64,000 nucleotides of DNA. Origin: Kaistella sp. SH40-3. Lineage in GTDB: Bacteria; Bacteroidota; Bacteroidia; Flavobacteriales; Weeksellaceae. Position 1 is the first letter of the stretch. Every line of letters starts with the position of its first letter. The position numbers and the translations under genes were made by a program. The stretch lies in contig NZ_JAQYUS010000008.1 of the NCBI RefSeq assembly GCF_030686865.1, positions 79,023 through 143,022 of the forward strand, read 5' to 3'. The notes under the pieces were generated by a model. The model was not told the DNA's origin. It saw nothing but the letters and a program-made list of their open reading frames with translations, and ran no database searches. Below are positions 16,604-25,741 of this stretch, in pieces.

Positions 16604-17239
16604 TTAATTAATTTCTACAAGTTCACAAACTACTTTTACCGGAATATTGTTTTTATCAAATCCGATATAAGTTGCGTAAAACCCTTCGCCGTAACCTGTT
16701 TCAAAAGCAAACAAATTTCCTGGTTTTTCATCGTGGGGTTTTAAAAAAGCATACTGATTCACAGCGCCTTCTTCATGAAAAAAATGTTCGTGGAAAAACT
16801 CCTCATAAATTCCCATGAAATCCTCACCTTTTCTTTTGAATAAATGCTGTTCTAACAGAATCAGATTTTGTTGGGTTTCGAAATCCATTAAACAGCCCAT
16901 TCCGCTTTCTACAGGGAAACCGTAGATTTCTCCTTCTGCTAGATCTGAAATATTCTGACCTTCAGAAACTGCAAGTTTCCAAGTCGATACTTCTGAATTA
17001 TTGAAAACGATTTCTACGTAAGCTACGCAATTACTTTCAATCTCTTTATGCACCAAAACCGGAAATTCGCCTGTAGGAAAATCGGTAGTGAAAGCAGGCA
17101 TTTCGCTGGTAATCAACGGATCGCTTGCAACCAATTTCCCCGAAGTCAAAATAATATTTCCAGCCTCGAATGTTTCAATTAAAGGACTTTCTACAAAATT
17201 TTTGTCGAAATGTTTTTTGATATTTTCGATGTGGTTCAT
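16604..17239 (-). CDS. DUF4241 domain-containing protein
   Basis: 211 aa. The pattern LTSGKLVASDPLI, FPTGEFPVLVHKE, and GMGCLMD with a late GYGEGFYATYIG is typical of DUF4241. The protein is soluble with no signal peptide. Its ATG overlaps the valS stop by 4 nt (ATGA), so it is translated from the valS mRNA. DUF4241 proteins occur as stand-alone proteins and as immunity-type proteins near toxins. No toxin gene is visible here and the function is unknown. Confidence 0.87.
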   Translation of the reverse strand: MNHIENIKKHFDKNFVESPLIETFEAGNIILTSGKLVASDPLITSEMPAFTTDFPTGEFPVLVHKEIESNCVAYVEIVFNNSEVSTWKLAVSEGQNISDLAEGEIYGFPVESGMGCLMDFETQQNLILLEQHLFKRKGEDFMGIYEEFFHEHFFHEEGAVNQYAFLKPHDEKPGNLFAFETGYGEGFYATYIGFDKNNIPVKVVCELVEIN

Positions 17240-19857
17240 GATAAGGTTTTCAATTTTTCTTCGAGCAAGATTAATTTATCCTGCGCGTCTTTTTTCTTTT
17301 TCAATTCATTATCAACCACTTGTTGTGGTGCTCCTGCCATGAATTTCTCGTTGGATAATTTTTTATCTACTGACATCATGAAACCTTTTAAATATTTGAT
17401 TTCTTCTTCAGTTTTTGTTTTCTCTTCTCCTAAATCTAAATTTTCACTTAAAGGAATTGAAACTTCTGTTCCACCAATTAAGAAAGAGAACGTGGGTTTA
17501 TCTGCTTTTTCAGCGAAATGAATTTGTTCAATGTTCGCTAATTTTTTGACTAAATTTTCATTATCAAATGATGTTGCATTGGTGAAAACCTCCACACTTT
17601 CACGTGGTGAAATCCCTTTGCTCTGACGGTAATTACGAACACCAGAAATCAAATCTTTAGAAACTTCAAACTTTTTGATTAAGTCTTTATTATAATCCTG
17701 AACTTTTCTTTGTTGTGCAATAACCAAAGCATTTTCTACGGTTCTTTCAGAAATATTCTGCCATAATTCCTCAGATAAAAATGGCATAAATGGATGCAAC
17801 AATTTCATCAATTCCTCAAAATACTGAATGGTTTGATTGTAAACTTCTGTAGAAATCGCTTCACCATAGTTTGGTTTAATCGCCTCTAAATACCAAGAAC
17901 AGAAATCGTCCCAAATCAATTTATACAGCAAATGCAAAGCATCAGAAATACGGAATTTTTCAAACTGATCAGCAATTTCAACAATCGTTTTATCCATTTG
18001 ATTTCCGAACCAGGAAATTGCCTGTTGATTTGCCTCATTGGCTTTTATAGAATCATCTTTTTTCCAACCTTGAATTAATTTATTGGAGTTCCAGATTTTC
18101 GTCGCGAAATTTCTTCCCTGCAACATTAATTCTTCATCAAAAAGCAAATCGTTTCCTGCTGCCGAACTCAATAGAATCCCGACTCGAACGCCATCTGCTC
18201 CATATTTCTCAATCAACTCAATTGGGTCCGGAGAATTCCCCAGTGATTTCGACATTTTGCGTCTTTGTTTATCCCGAACAATTCCAGTAAAATAAACACT
18301 CTTAAAGGGAACTTCTTTTCTATACTCGATTCCCGCCATAATCATTCGGGCGACCCAGAAGAAAATAATATCTGGACCCGTCACCAAATCTGAGGTTGGG
18401 TAATAGTAATTAATATCTTTATTTTCTGGATCTAAAAGGCCGTCGAAAACCGACATTGGCCACAACCAAGAAGAAAACCAGGTATCCAGTGCGTCTTCAT
18501 CCTGACGAAGATCCGAGATTTCAAGATTTGAGATTTGAGACTTTTCTCTCGCAAGAATTAAGGCTTCTTCAATCGTTTCTGCTACCACAAAATCATCCTG
18601 ACCATCACCATAGAAGAAAGCCGGAATTTGCTGACCCCACCAAAGCTGACGAGAAATATTCCAGTCGCGGATGTTTTCCATCCAGTGTTTATAAGTGTTC
18701 TTGAATTTTTCTGGGTGAAATTTCACCTCATCATTCATCACCACATCCAAGGCAGGTTTGGCAATTTCAGACATTTTCAAAAACCATTGAACAGAAACTT
18801 TAGGTTCGATGATCGCACCTGTTCTTTCAGATGTTCCTACTTTATTTACATAATCTTCTGCTTTTAACAAAAGATCATTTTGCTCTAATTCTTTTACAAT
18901 TTCCTTACGAACGACAAATCTATTTTTACCGGCGTAATGCAAACCGTGTTCATTCAAATTAGCATCATCATCTAAAGAATCAATCATCTGCAGATTATGA
19001 CGTTTCCCGATTTCATAATCATTGGTGTCGTGAGCCGGCGTAATTTTCAACGCTCCAGTTCCAAACTCAATATCAACATAATCATCTTCGATAATTGGAA
19101 TTACACGATTTACAATAGGAACAATAACGTTCTTACCTTTTAAATGAGCATATCGCTCATCGTCAGGATTGATACAAACCGCAGTATCTCCGAAAATGGT
19201 TTCTGGACGGGTTGTTGCAACGGATAGAAACTCTTCAGTTCCTTCAATTTTATATTTTAAATAATACAGTTTTCCGTTTTGTTCTTTGAAAATAACTTCT
19301 TCATCAGAAATATTGGTCTTCGCTTCGGGATCCCAGTTTACCATTCGGTAACCTCTGTAAACCAAACCTTTGTTATACAAATCAACAAAAGATTTAATAA
19401 CCTGTTGAGAAAGTTTTGGTTCTAACGTAAAGCGAGTTCGTTCCCAATCGCAAGAACAACCTAACTTTTTCAATTGCTCCAGAATTGTTCCACCATATTT
19501 GTCAGTCCAATCCCAGGCGTGTTTTAGAAATTCTTCACGGGTAATATCTGCTTTATTAATGCCTTCTTCTTTCAATTTCGCCACCACTTTTGCTTCAGTT
19601 GCGATGGAAGCGTGATCAGTTCCCGGAACCCAGCAAGCATTGAAACCTTGCATTCTGGCCCTACGAACTAAAATATCCTGAATCGTATTGTTCAGCATAT
19701 GACCCATGTGTAAAATTCCAGTTACATTTGGCGGAGGAATTACAATCGTATACGGAGGTTTTTCGTTAGGTTCGGAATGAAAATAATTATGTTTCAGCCA
19801 GTAATCATACCATTTCTGTTCGGTTTCCTGTGGCGTATATTTCTCTGAAATCTGCAT
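17236..19857 (-). CDS. valS: Valyl-tRNA synthetase
   Basis: 873 aa, full length. The class I HIGH motif appears as PPNVTGILHMGHML, the editing (CP1) domain carries ATTRPETIFGDTAV, and the KMSKS loop is RRKMSKSLGN. An anticodon-binding domain and a C-terminal coiled-coil (about residues 810-873) complete the ValRS architecture. It charges tRNA-Val and edits mischarged Thr. A TATTTTTG -7 box lies 27 bp upstream. DUF4241 follows with 4-nt overlap. Confidence 0.98.
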   Translation of the reverse strand: MQISEKYTPQETEQKWYDYWLKHNYFHSEPNEKPPYTIVIPPPNVTGILHMGHMLNNTIQDILVRRARMQGFNACWVPGTDHASIATEAKVVAKLKEEGINKADITREEFLKHAWDWTDKYGGTILEQLKKLGCSCDWERTRFTLEPKLSQQVIKSFVDLYNKGLVYRGYRMVNWDPEAKTNISDEEVIFKEQNGKLYYLKYKIEGTEEFLSVATTRPETIFGDTAVCINPDDERYAHLKGKNVIVPIVNRVIPIIEDDYVDIEFGTGALKITPAHDTNDYEIGKRHNLQMIDSLDDDANLNEHGLHYAGKNRFVVRKEIVKELEQNDLLLKAEDYVNKVGTSERTGAIIEPKVSVQWFLKMSEIAKPALDVVMNDEVKFHPEKFKNTYKHWMENIRDWNISRQLWWGQQIPAFFYGDGQDDFVVAETIEEALILAREKSQISNLEISDLRQDEDALDTWFSSWLWPMSVFDGLLDPENKDINYYYPTSDLVTGPDIIFFWVARMIMAGIEYRKEVPFKSVYFTGIVRDKQRRKMSKSLGNSPDPIELIEKYGADGVRVGILLSSAAGNDLLFDEELMLQGRNFATKIWNSNKLIQGWKKDDSIKANEANQQAISWFGNQMDKTIVEIADQFEKFRISDALHLLYKLIWDDFCSWYLEAIKPNYGEAISTEVYNQTIQYFEELMKLLHPFMPFLSEELWQNISERTVENALVIAQQRKVQDYNKDLIKKFEVSKDLISGVRNYRQSKGISPRESVEVFTNATSFDNENLVKKLANIEQIHFAEKADKPTFSFLIGGTEVSIPLSENLDLGEEKTKTEEEIKYLKGFMMSVDKKLSNEKFMAGAPQQVVDNELKKKKDAQDKLILLEEKLKTLS

Positions 19858-19883
19858 TTGTTATATCTTTGACTTAATAGATG

Positions 19884-19891
19884 CAAAAATA
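19884..19891 (-). promoter_or_regulatory. -7 box of valS
   Basis: TATTTTTG on the minus strand, 26 bp from the valS start, fits the Bacteroidetes consensus. It faces the divergent DUF1573 promoter at 19932. Confidence 0.55.
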
Positions 19892-19931
19892 GGGAAATAA
19901 AAAAAAGTGACCTTACTATTAAAAAAATATT

Positions 19932-19939
19932 TAACTTTG
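19932..19939 (+). promoter_or_regulatory. -7 box of the DUF1573 gene
   Basis: TAACTTTG, 44 bp upstream of the ATG. No clear TTTG -33 element is visible at the usual distance. Confidence 0.55.
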
Positions 19940-19983
19940 TTTGTTACATTCAATCAAATAACCAATTATTAAAAAATAAAAAA

Positions 19984-20475
19984 ATGAAAAAAATCTTCGC
20001 AGGCCTATTTTTGGCTGGATCTTTTGCACTTGCTTCAGCACAAACTATTTCATTCGATAAAACAGTTTTCGATTACGGAACCGTAAAGGTTGGCGCAGAC
20101 GGTCATAGAGTTTTCACTGTAAAAAATACTGGAGACAAGCCTCTTATTATTTCAAAAGTTCAGGCATCATGTGGTTGTACAACACCAGAATGGAGTCAGG
20201 ATCCAATAATGCCAGGAAAAACTGCTCAAATAAAAGTAGGATACAACACCACTCTTGTTGGACCGTTTACAAAAATTATTGAAGTATATTCAAATGACGC
20301 TGAAACAAGCAGATCAACGATTACGATTAAAGGTAATGTAATGGAAAATCCTCAAACTGCAATGGTTGCGCAACCAGCGGCTAGAGTTGAAACTGCAGTA
20401 GTAAAATCTGCGGTTGCAGAAAAAGTTGCTCCCGCTACAGCTAAGCAAGCAAAAAAATTAAATGCAAAAAACTGA
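19984..20475 (+). CDS. Exported DUF1573 domain protein
   Basis: 163 aa. A signal peptide (residues 1-19, ending ASA) precedes a single Ig/ASH-like DUF1573 domain: FDKTVFDYGTVKVG, FTVKNTGDKPLIISKVQASC and CGCTTPEWSQDPIMPGKT. The Ala/Lys-rich tail (about 120-163) looks unstructured. The Cys-Gly-Cys motif is typical of the family. The protein is periplasmic or surface-located; the function of DUF1573 is unknown. Monocistronic, ending in a clear terminator. Confidence 0.92.
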   Translation: MKKIFAGLFLAGSFALASAQTISFDKTVFDYGTVKVGADGHRVFTVKNTGDKPLIISKVQASCGCTTPEWSQDPIMPGKTAQIKVGYNTTLVGPFTKIIEVYSNDAETSRSTITIKGNVMENPQTAMVAQPAARVETAVVKSAVAEKVAPATAKQAKKLNAKN

Positions 20476-20510
20476 TATTCAATCTAATTTGTAATAACAG
20501 ATAAACTTTA

Positions 20511-20540
20511 AAATCATTTCATAATTGAAATGATTTTTTT
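20511..20540 (+). terminator. Terminator of the DUF1573 gene
   Basis: AAATCATTTCA and TGAAATGATTT form an 11-bp stem with a short loop, followed by TTTTT. Confidence 0.8.
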
Positions 20541-20563
20541 ATTTTAGTACAAATATTAAAACT

Positions 20564-21433
20564 ATGGATTTAGATTTTAGTGATAATTTCATTGTGAAAA
20601 GTAAATTTTCTATCGATGATTTCCCAACTGAATACGAAGGGAAACTGACCAAGAAAGGGGGGAAAGAAATGCTCGCTGCAGAGAAAGGAAAACTTCACGA
20701 ACTGCAAGAGCGATTGTACAGCGATGGAAGCAAATCTATTCTGGTTGTATTACAGGCAATGGATGCGGCAGGAAAAGACTCATTAATCAAACATGTTTTT
20801 GGAGGTGTTAATCCGCAAGGCTGTTCTGTTACAAGTTTCAAAACACCAAATGATAAAGAATATGCTCATGACTTTTTGTGGCGGCATTATATGGCTTTAC
20901 CTGAAAAAGGAAAGATCGGTATTTTTAACAGAAGTCATTATGAAAGTGTTTTGGTGTGTAAAGTTCATCCCGAATATAATTTAAATGAAAAAGTCTGGAA
21001 GTCAGTTAATGATTTTGATGAAAAGTTCTGGAAGAAACGATATGAAAGCATTAGAAATTTTGAAAAGACGCTTGCTGAAAACGGAACAACCATTATTAAA
21101 ATATTTTTGAATGTTTCTCAAAAAGAACAGAAAAAAAGATTCCTGGAACGAATTGACGATCCTACCAAAAACTGGAAATTCTCTGCAGGTGATTTACCCG
21201 AACGAGAGTTGTGGAGTAAATATATGACTGCCTACGAAGAAGCCATTAATGAAACCTCCAAAGATTACGCGCCATGGTATGTGATTCCCGCTGATCATAA
21301 ATGGTTTACCAGAGTTGCGGCAATTCAGGTCATCATTGATGCAATGGAAAAAATGGATTTACAATATCCCGTAGTTTCGGAAGAAGGCAAGAAAGCATTA
21401 CTCGATACAAAAAAAGAACTGGAAAAAGAATAA
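20564..21433 (+). CDS. Polyphosphate kinase 2 family protein
   Basis: 289 aa, a one-domain PPK2. Walker A is LQAMDAAGKDSLIKHVF, followed by GVNPQGCSVTSFKTP, the lid-associated WRHYMALPEKGKIGIFNRSHYE (R-S-H-Y-E typical) and FLERIDDPTKNWKFSAGD. It uses polyphosphate to phosphorylate nucleoside mono- or diphosphates. The overall pattern resembles class III PPK2 (AMP/ADP), but class assignment from sequence alone is provisional. Cytosolic, monocistronic, followed by a strong terminator. Confidence 0.92.
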   Translation: MDLDFSDNFIVKSKFSIDDFPTEYEGKLTKKGGKEMLAAEKGKLHELQERLYSDGSKSILVVLQAMDAAGKDSLIKHVFGGVNPQGCSVTSFKTPNDKEYAHDFLWRHYMALPEKGKIGIFNRSHYESVLVCKVHPEYNLNEKVWKSVNDFDEKFWKKRYESIRNFEKTLAENGTTIIKIFLNVSQKEQKKRFLERIDDPTKNWKFSAGDLPERELWSKYMTAYEEAINETSKDYAPWYVIPADHKWFTRVAAIQVIIDAMEKMDLQYPVVSEEGKKALLDTKKELEKE

Positions 21434-21467
21434 AAAAAAAGCAGAAATAAAAATTTCTGCTTTTTTT
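21434..21467 (+). terminator. Terminator of the PPK2 gene
   Basis: GCAGAAAT and ATTTCTGC form a stem with an AAAA loop, flanked by an A-run and T7. It also faces the convergent rnpB. Confidence 0.88.
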
Positions 21468-21473
21468 ATAAAA

Positions 21474-21809
21474 ACCCACAAGAGAAACTATAAGCCGGAT
21501 TCTGTTTTTTGACCGAAATCAAAACGCCTGTTATTTATCTACGCTTTACATTGCTGCAAAACTTTAGCTGCTTACCCCTCGGTTTTTGGAGCGAGCCACT
21601 TCCTATCTCGACGAATCGAGAAATCCGATATACTTAACATTGCACCGCAAAGAGTTTACCTGGTTTCACTATAAATTAATATACATACTTTCTGTTGCAC
21701 TGGTCCTGATCTCGCGACCGACGGATGTTATCCGCTTTGCTGCCCTATGGTGTCCGGACTTTCCTACCTCCGCCGAAGCGGAAATCAACAAGCCGTTTTT
21801 CTTGTGGGT
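21474..21809 (-). ncRNA. rnpB: RNase P RNA (bacterial class A)
   Basis: On the minus strand the universally conserved core GGAAAGTCCGGACACC is followed by ATAGGGCAGCAAAGCGGATA. The 3' part carries AGAATCCGGCTTATAG, the usual P4 partner. The ends pair as helix P1: ACCCACAAGA at the 5' end (21800-21809) and TCTTGTGGGT at the 3' end (21474-21483). The length of about 336 nt is normal for class A. It is the catalytic RNA for tRNA 5' maturation. A TATCTTTG promoter lies immediately upstream. Exact ends are set by P1 pairing, not by data. Confidence 0.96.
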
Positions 21810-21811
21810 GA

Positions 21812-21819
21812 CAAAGATA
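21812..21819 (-). promoter_or_regulatory. -7 box of rnpB
   Basis: TATCTTTG on the minus strand, directly before the P1 5' strand. A TTG at 21837-21839 (17-bp spacing) may be the -33 element. Confidence 0.65.
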
Positions 21820-21931
21820 GGAATTTTCTACTTTCACAATCATTATTTTTAACTAGTAGGTACGACTTACCAACTGTTCCACTTAATTTTTTGGAAAGAA
21901 ATTTGCTAGTGAAGAATTTATTAAATTTTGA

Positions 21932-21939
21932 TACTTTTG
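21932..21939 (+). promoter_or_regulatory. -7 box of the MscS gene, unusually close to the ATG
   Basis: TACTTTTG ends only 4 bp before the start codon at 21944, implying a leaderless or nearly leaderless mRNA if used. Confidence 0.4.
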
Positions 21940-21943
21940 AATT

Positions 21944-22777
21944 ATGAATTATTTTGAAATTGTTTACGCCGTCCTGAAACGTTGGTACAGTAGTCTTGCA
22001 GAAGCGACACCTAAATTGGCAGTCGGAATATTGGTTTTTTTCATCTTTTTAACGATGAGTTCTTACCTCAGTAAAATATCGGTAAAGATTTTTCATAAGT
22101 TTTTTCCCAAAAGCAAGAATAACTCAATTGTTACTTTAATCAAAGTTTTTAAGTTTCTTATCATCCTTTCTGGAGCATTTATTTCCTTTGAAATAATGGG
22201 CTTGGGCGGTTTTGTTTTAAAGTTTATAGGTAGTTTAGGAGTTGCCGGTGTGGTAGCTGGTGTCGCTTTGAAAGATTTGGTTTCATCGATGTTTTCGGGC
22301 GCTCTGGTTGGGATCGATAAATCATTTGCAGATGGCGATTATGTTTCTATTAAAGATGTGACTGGCGTTGTAGAAAAAATCGGATTTTTGACCACAAAAA
22401 TTATTACTGATGATGGAAAAAAAGTTTTTGTACCAAACCAATTGATTTTCAGCGCACCTTTTACGAACTTTTCTTCCTCTGGACAAAGAAAAGTATTTCT
22501 GGATTTACAAATTGCCAGCAGTCAGGATTTAGAGAAAACCACGCAGGTTATTTTAGAAGAGATTAACAGTTTTGATTTCACTGATCATATTGAGGAAACC
22601 CAAGTAATTATACTGAAACAATCATTTGGAATTTTCTATTTGCAAGCACGCTTCTTTATGAAAAGTGGTAAAAATATTATGAAAGTGAAGAGCGATGCTT
22701 TAATTGCCTTAAAAAAAAGGTTAGAAGAATCGGGAATCGAATTAGCGACTCAGATTCAGATTGACAACAATGTTTAA
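21944..22777 (+). CDS. MscS family mechanosensitive channel
   Basis: 277 aa, the usual size of small-conductance MscS channels. Three membrane segments cover about residues 20-45, 62-85 and 92-112. The pore helix region GVAGVVAGVALKDLVSSMF is rich in Gly/Ala as in TM3. The beta domain has DKSFADGDYVSIKDVTGVVE and the loop KKVFVPNQLIFSAPFTNFS. It opens on membrane tension to relieve hypo-osmotic shock in the inner membrane. Monocistronic with its own terminator. Confidence 0.94.
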   Translation: MNYFEIVYAVLKRWYSSLAEATPKLAVGILVFFIFLTMSSYLSKISVKIFHKFFPKSKNNSIVTLIKVFKFLIILSGAFISFEIMGLGGFVLKFIGSLGVAGVVAGVALKDLVSSMFSGALVGIDKSFADGDYVSIKDVTGVVEKIGFLTTKIITDDGKKVFVPNQLIFSAPFTNFSSSGQRKVFLDLQIASSQDLEKTTQVILEEINSFDFTDHIEETQVIILKQSFGIFYLQARFFMKSGKNIMKVKSDALIALKKRLEESGIELATQIQIDNNV

Positions 22778-22835
22778 ACACTGATATTTTATAAACTATT
22801 ACCATTTTAACTGTATGAAGCATATTGCACGCAAA

Positions 22836-22865
22836 AAAAAAGGATGCTAAAATTAGCATCCTTTT
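22836..22865. terminator. Bidirectional terminator
   Basis: AAAAGGATGCTAA pairs with TTAGCATCCTTTT around a 2-nt loop. It serves MscS on the plus strand and the secreted protease on the minus strand. Confidence 0.82.
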
Positions 22866-22884
22866 CATTTTAACTGAAATGTAA

Positions 22885-25068
22885 TTATTTTTTAATCATT
22901 AATTTCTCGGTTACTTTTTCACCATTCTTTAATAGAATTGATAAAACGTAATTTCCGTTCGCTATTTTCTCAACGTTAATTTTTCCATTAGCGGACACAG
23001 TTCCTGAATTTACCAATCTTCCAGATGCATCATAAATCATGAATTTCGCACCTTCTGATTTGGCCATTGAAATATTCACTTCATTTTTCGCTGGGTTTGG
23101 ATAAATAGAAGCAGTTTTCAACTTACCATCGACTGTGGCTAAATATTTTTTAATTTTGAAGTTAGACTTATTCACGGCAAAATACACGTTATTAACTGCT
23201 TTTACCATAATTCTCGCTGAAGCAATATCTTCATTAGGAAGATTTACAATAGCAGTACCATTATTAGGAACGCTTTCCGAAAGGACCACATCGAAGTTAG
23301 CACCACTATCTTTAGATAAAAGGATGCTCACACTTGAGGTACTCACTTCTCCAGCATCTGTTCCGGCAACATCCCAAGTTACCGCAATTGGGTTTTGAGC
23401 ACTGTACTCAACGTTCGTCGTTTGAGACGTAACAACAAAAGGTCCAGAATCTGCAACAGTTATTTCCACTAGGGCTCTTGCTGATTGGTTTCCTGTTGGT
23501 TTGTTATCATTTACTATAAGAGAGAAGTTTAATGCGCGGGCAACACTTGGTGTAACTTCCCATTTTGGAATAAGGTTATTTTGGACTACAGAACTCAACA
23601 TTGGGAAATATCTCTTAGGAGAAGTTGACGGCAAAAACGACCTGTAGATAGGTCCTCCTGTAGCTGTAGCAACTGGTGGCTGGGTACTGGCCTGATTATC
23701 CAATTGCTCCCATAGATAAGTTAATGGGTCATTATCTGCATCGGTACCAACACCTGTTAAAACAAATGCAGTTCCTTTAGGAATTGTATAACTATCTCCT
23801 GCGTCAGCAGTAGGAATCGCATTATTGTTATCTGTTTTTACGGAACAATCAGTTACTCTGGATATAATTTTATAAATCTCATTCACACTTGCAGAATGGA
23901 AGTATGGATCACTATTATTTTGAACATTGTTTGCACTGCCGCAAATCCCGGCATACGCCATAATTGTTGACCCACTACCTGGTTCAAAAGCAGTTGTATT
24001 ATTCTTATTTCCACCACCACAATTTCCTGTCGTAGCATTAAAAGTATGGTTCGCTCCAAACTGGTGACCCATTTCGTGAGCAACAAAATCAATATAAAAC
24101 GCATCATTAACTGGAGAAGGTAAACCTGTAACTCCCCGCGCTTTATTACTGCCACAGATACCACCTAAAGAAGCGACACCTCCACCTCCTGTAGAAAACA
24201 CGTGTCCAACATCATAACCATTAATACCGATAACATTATTAAGATTGGTTTTATTTTCGCCTAACATGACCGCGCCATCATTATTGGTGTAAGGATCAGT
24301 AGTTGCATCGGTGTAAATTACAAGATCTGTATTCGCTACCAATACCATTGTTAATGAAAACGTTTTTTCATAAATTCCATTTACTCTGGTCATAGCAACA
24401 ACCATTGCTGCAAGTGCTTTTGGAACTGTTCCACCATGAAAAGCAGTGTATTCACCGGTAGCGGCTAAAGCAAGACGGTACGTTCTAAATTTTCCATCAG
24501 CTACTAAGGGCGCTTTATTTCCAACTCCCGCTTCTTGTTCCACATTTTCTCCTTCTACTTTACATTCAAACAAATGATTGTTTACAGGCATATCTGCTCT
24601 TTTGTAAACTATGTAATTAGAGTTGTCTTTGGTATAACTATCAAGATAACTCACTTCCCAACCATCAAAATACATGGCACTTATTCCTTGATCCGGAGTA
24701 ATACTGAAGCGAATTGAATTGTGAGCATTTCCTTTTTCATATCCAACATAAGATCTAAGTTCCGGATATTTTGCCTGCAAAGGTGCTTCCATTACAGACG
24801 CTTCCTCAACAAGATAGGATCTAAATTTACCATTGGCATCTGGAAAAGTAATTAATCGACCTTCTTTAGTTGAAAATCTTGCAGGTGCAGCGGCCAAATC
24901 ATTTTTAATTTTTTCTACATCTACTTTATAAACCGAAAATTCTTTTGGTTTAGAATCTCTTGCGGTTAAACCGGTTTTGGGTAATGTATTTACCTTTGAC
25001 CAGTAATTCTGTCCAAAGCCAAACGCTGCGAACATCAAGCAGGAAAGGGTAAAGATTTTTGTTTTCAT
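22885..25068 (-). CDS. Secreted reprolysin-like metalloprotease with T9SS sorting domain
   Basis: 727 aa. A signal peptide (residues 1-19) is followed by a propeptide-like region (about 20-190). The metalloprotease domain has the zinc motif HEMGHQFGANH (His331), the HExxHxxGxxH form of metzincins, with SIMAYAGICG as the Met-turn. A PKD/cadherin-like region with DAGDSYTIPKG follows (about 420-640). The C-terminus ASIYPNPAKNEVNISM to EKLMIKK is a type A T9SS sorting domain. The protein should cross the outer membrane through PorSS and be released or surface-attached. The gene follows a lipoprotein gene by 13 bp. Confidence 0.93.
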   Translation of the reverse strand: MKTKIFTLSCLMFAAFGFGQNYWSKVNTLPKTGLTARDSKPKEFSVYKVDVEKIKNDLAAAPARFSTKEGRLITFPDANGKFRSYLVEEASVMEAPLQAKYPELRSYVGYEKGNAHNSIRFSITPDQGISAMYFDGWEVSYLDSYTKDNSNYIVYKRADMPVNNHLFECKVEGENVEQEAGVGNKAPLVADGKFRTYRLALAATGEYTAFHGGTVPKALAAMVVAMTRVNGIYEKTFSLTMVLVANTDLVIYTDATTDPYTNNDGAVMLGENKTNLNNVIGINGYDVGHVFSTGGGGVASLGGICGSNKARGVTGLPSPVNDAFYIDFVAHEMGHQFGANHTFNATTGNCGGGNKNNTTAFEPGSGSTIMAYAGICGSANNVQNNSDPYFHSASVNEIYKIISRVTDCSVKTDNNNAIPTADAGDSYTIPKGTAFVLTGVGTDADNDPLTYLWEQLDNQASTQPPVATATGGPIYRSFLPSTSPKRYFPMLSSVVQNNLIPKWEVTPSVARALNFSLIVNDNKPTGNQSARALVEITVADSGPFVVTSQTTNVEYSAQNPIAVTWDVAGTDAGEVSTSSVSILLSKDSGANFDVVLSESVPNNGTAIVNLPNEDIASARIMVKAVNNVYFAVNKSNFKIKKYLATVDGKLKTASIYPNPAKNEVNISMAKSEGAKFMIYDASGRLVNSGTVSANGKINVEKIANGNYVLSILLKNGEKVTEKLMIKK

Positions 25069-25081
25069 AATACGTTTTTTA

Positions 25082-25531
25082 CTATTTTAATTTTTGATAG
25101 TTGAATACTATTTTTTTGGGGTTCACTTTCTTTAATAATTTTACGAGAACATAGGGCGAAATCCTGCTCGATTTTTGAACGTCGGGATTATGGAACTCCC
25201 CAACATCTACATAAATGGTATTGCCTTTTCGCGAAATTTCTTTTATTTCAACATCATTGGAGTTTTTCACAAGAGGTTTGAAAATAATATAAGATTCATT
25301 GTCCGAAAGCGACGGTATTGGTGCTAATCGATTTCCTGGTGATTTTGAATGGATGACTTTGTAAACAGAATCGATTTTTTCCTGCGTATTTAAAACCAAA
25401 TATTGCTCAGAGATCAAAGGATAAAAGAAATGGCTAACTTCTTCAAAATTAATTTTATCCGCTGCAGCATTTGCCGATTGAGAATCACAACTGAAAAATA
25501 AAACAACAAGAAACATGTAAAGATAATTCAT
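25082..25531 (-). CDS. Predicted lipoprotein
   Basis: 149 aa. The signal sequence ends in a lipobox-like LFFSC (Cys15), followed by DSQSANAAAD, so a lipid anchor is likely. The rest has no motif I recognise. A TATATTTG box lies 32 bp upstream. It is co-directional with, and 13 bp upstream of, the secreted protease gene, suggesting joint expression. A role as inhibitor or partner of that protease is speculative. Confidence 0.75.
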   Translation of the reverse strand: MNYLYMFLVVLFFSCDSQSANAAADKINFEEVSHFFYPLISEQYLVLNTQEKIDSVYKVIHSKSPGNRLAPIPSLSDNESYIIFKPLVKNSNDVEIKEISRKGNTIYVDVGEFHNPDVQKSSRISPYVLVKLLKKVNPKKIVFNYQKLK

Positions 25532-25563
25532 AATTGAAAAGCAAGAATAATACTTATTTAAAG

Positions 25564-25571
25564 CAAATATA
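25564..25571 (-). promoter_or_regulatory. -7 box of the lipoprotein-protease operon
   Basis: TATATTTG on the minus strand, 32 bp upstream of the lipoprotein ATG. Confidence 0.55.
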
Positions 25572-25687
25572 CCAATTTATACAACAAACCAACCTTGTCA
25601 TTAAAAATAATTCATCAACTTTATTAATTCATTTCGTTTTTAATTTTATTAAAAAAAGAAATAAAAACACATCAACGTAGAAATAAA

Positions 25688-25721
25688 AAACCGTCTCACC
25701 AAATAATGACGAGACGGTTTT
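25688..25721 (-). terminator. Terminator of sucC
   Basis: AAACCGTCTC and GAGACGGTTT form a 10-bp stem, followed on the minus strand by TTTTTTATTT. Confidence 0.85.
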
Positions 25722-25741
25722 AAATAGTTATCTAAAAAATC

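Noticed and set aside
21586..21852. 88-codon plus-strand frame
   Set aside because: Runs antisense through the RNase P RNA and its promoter.
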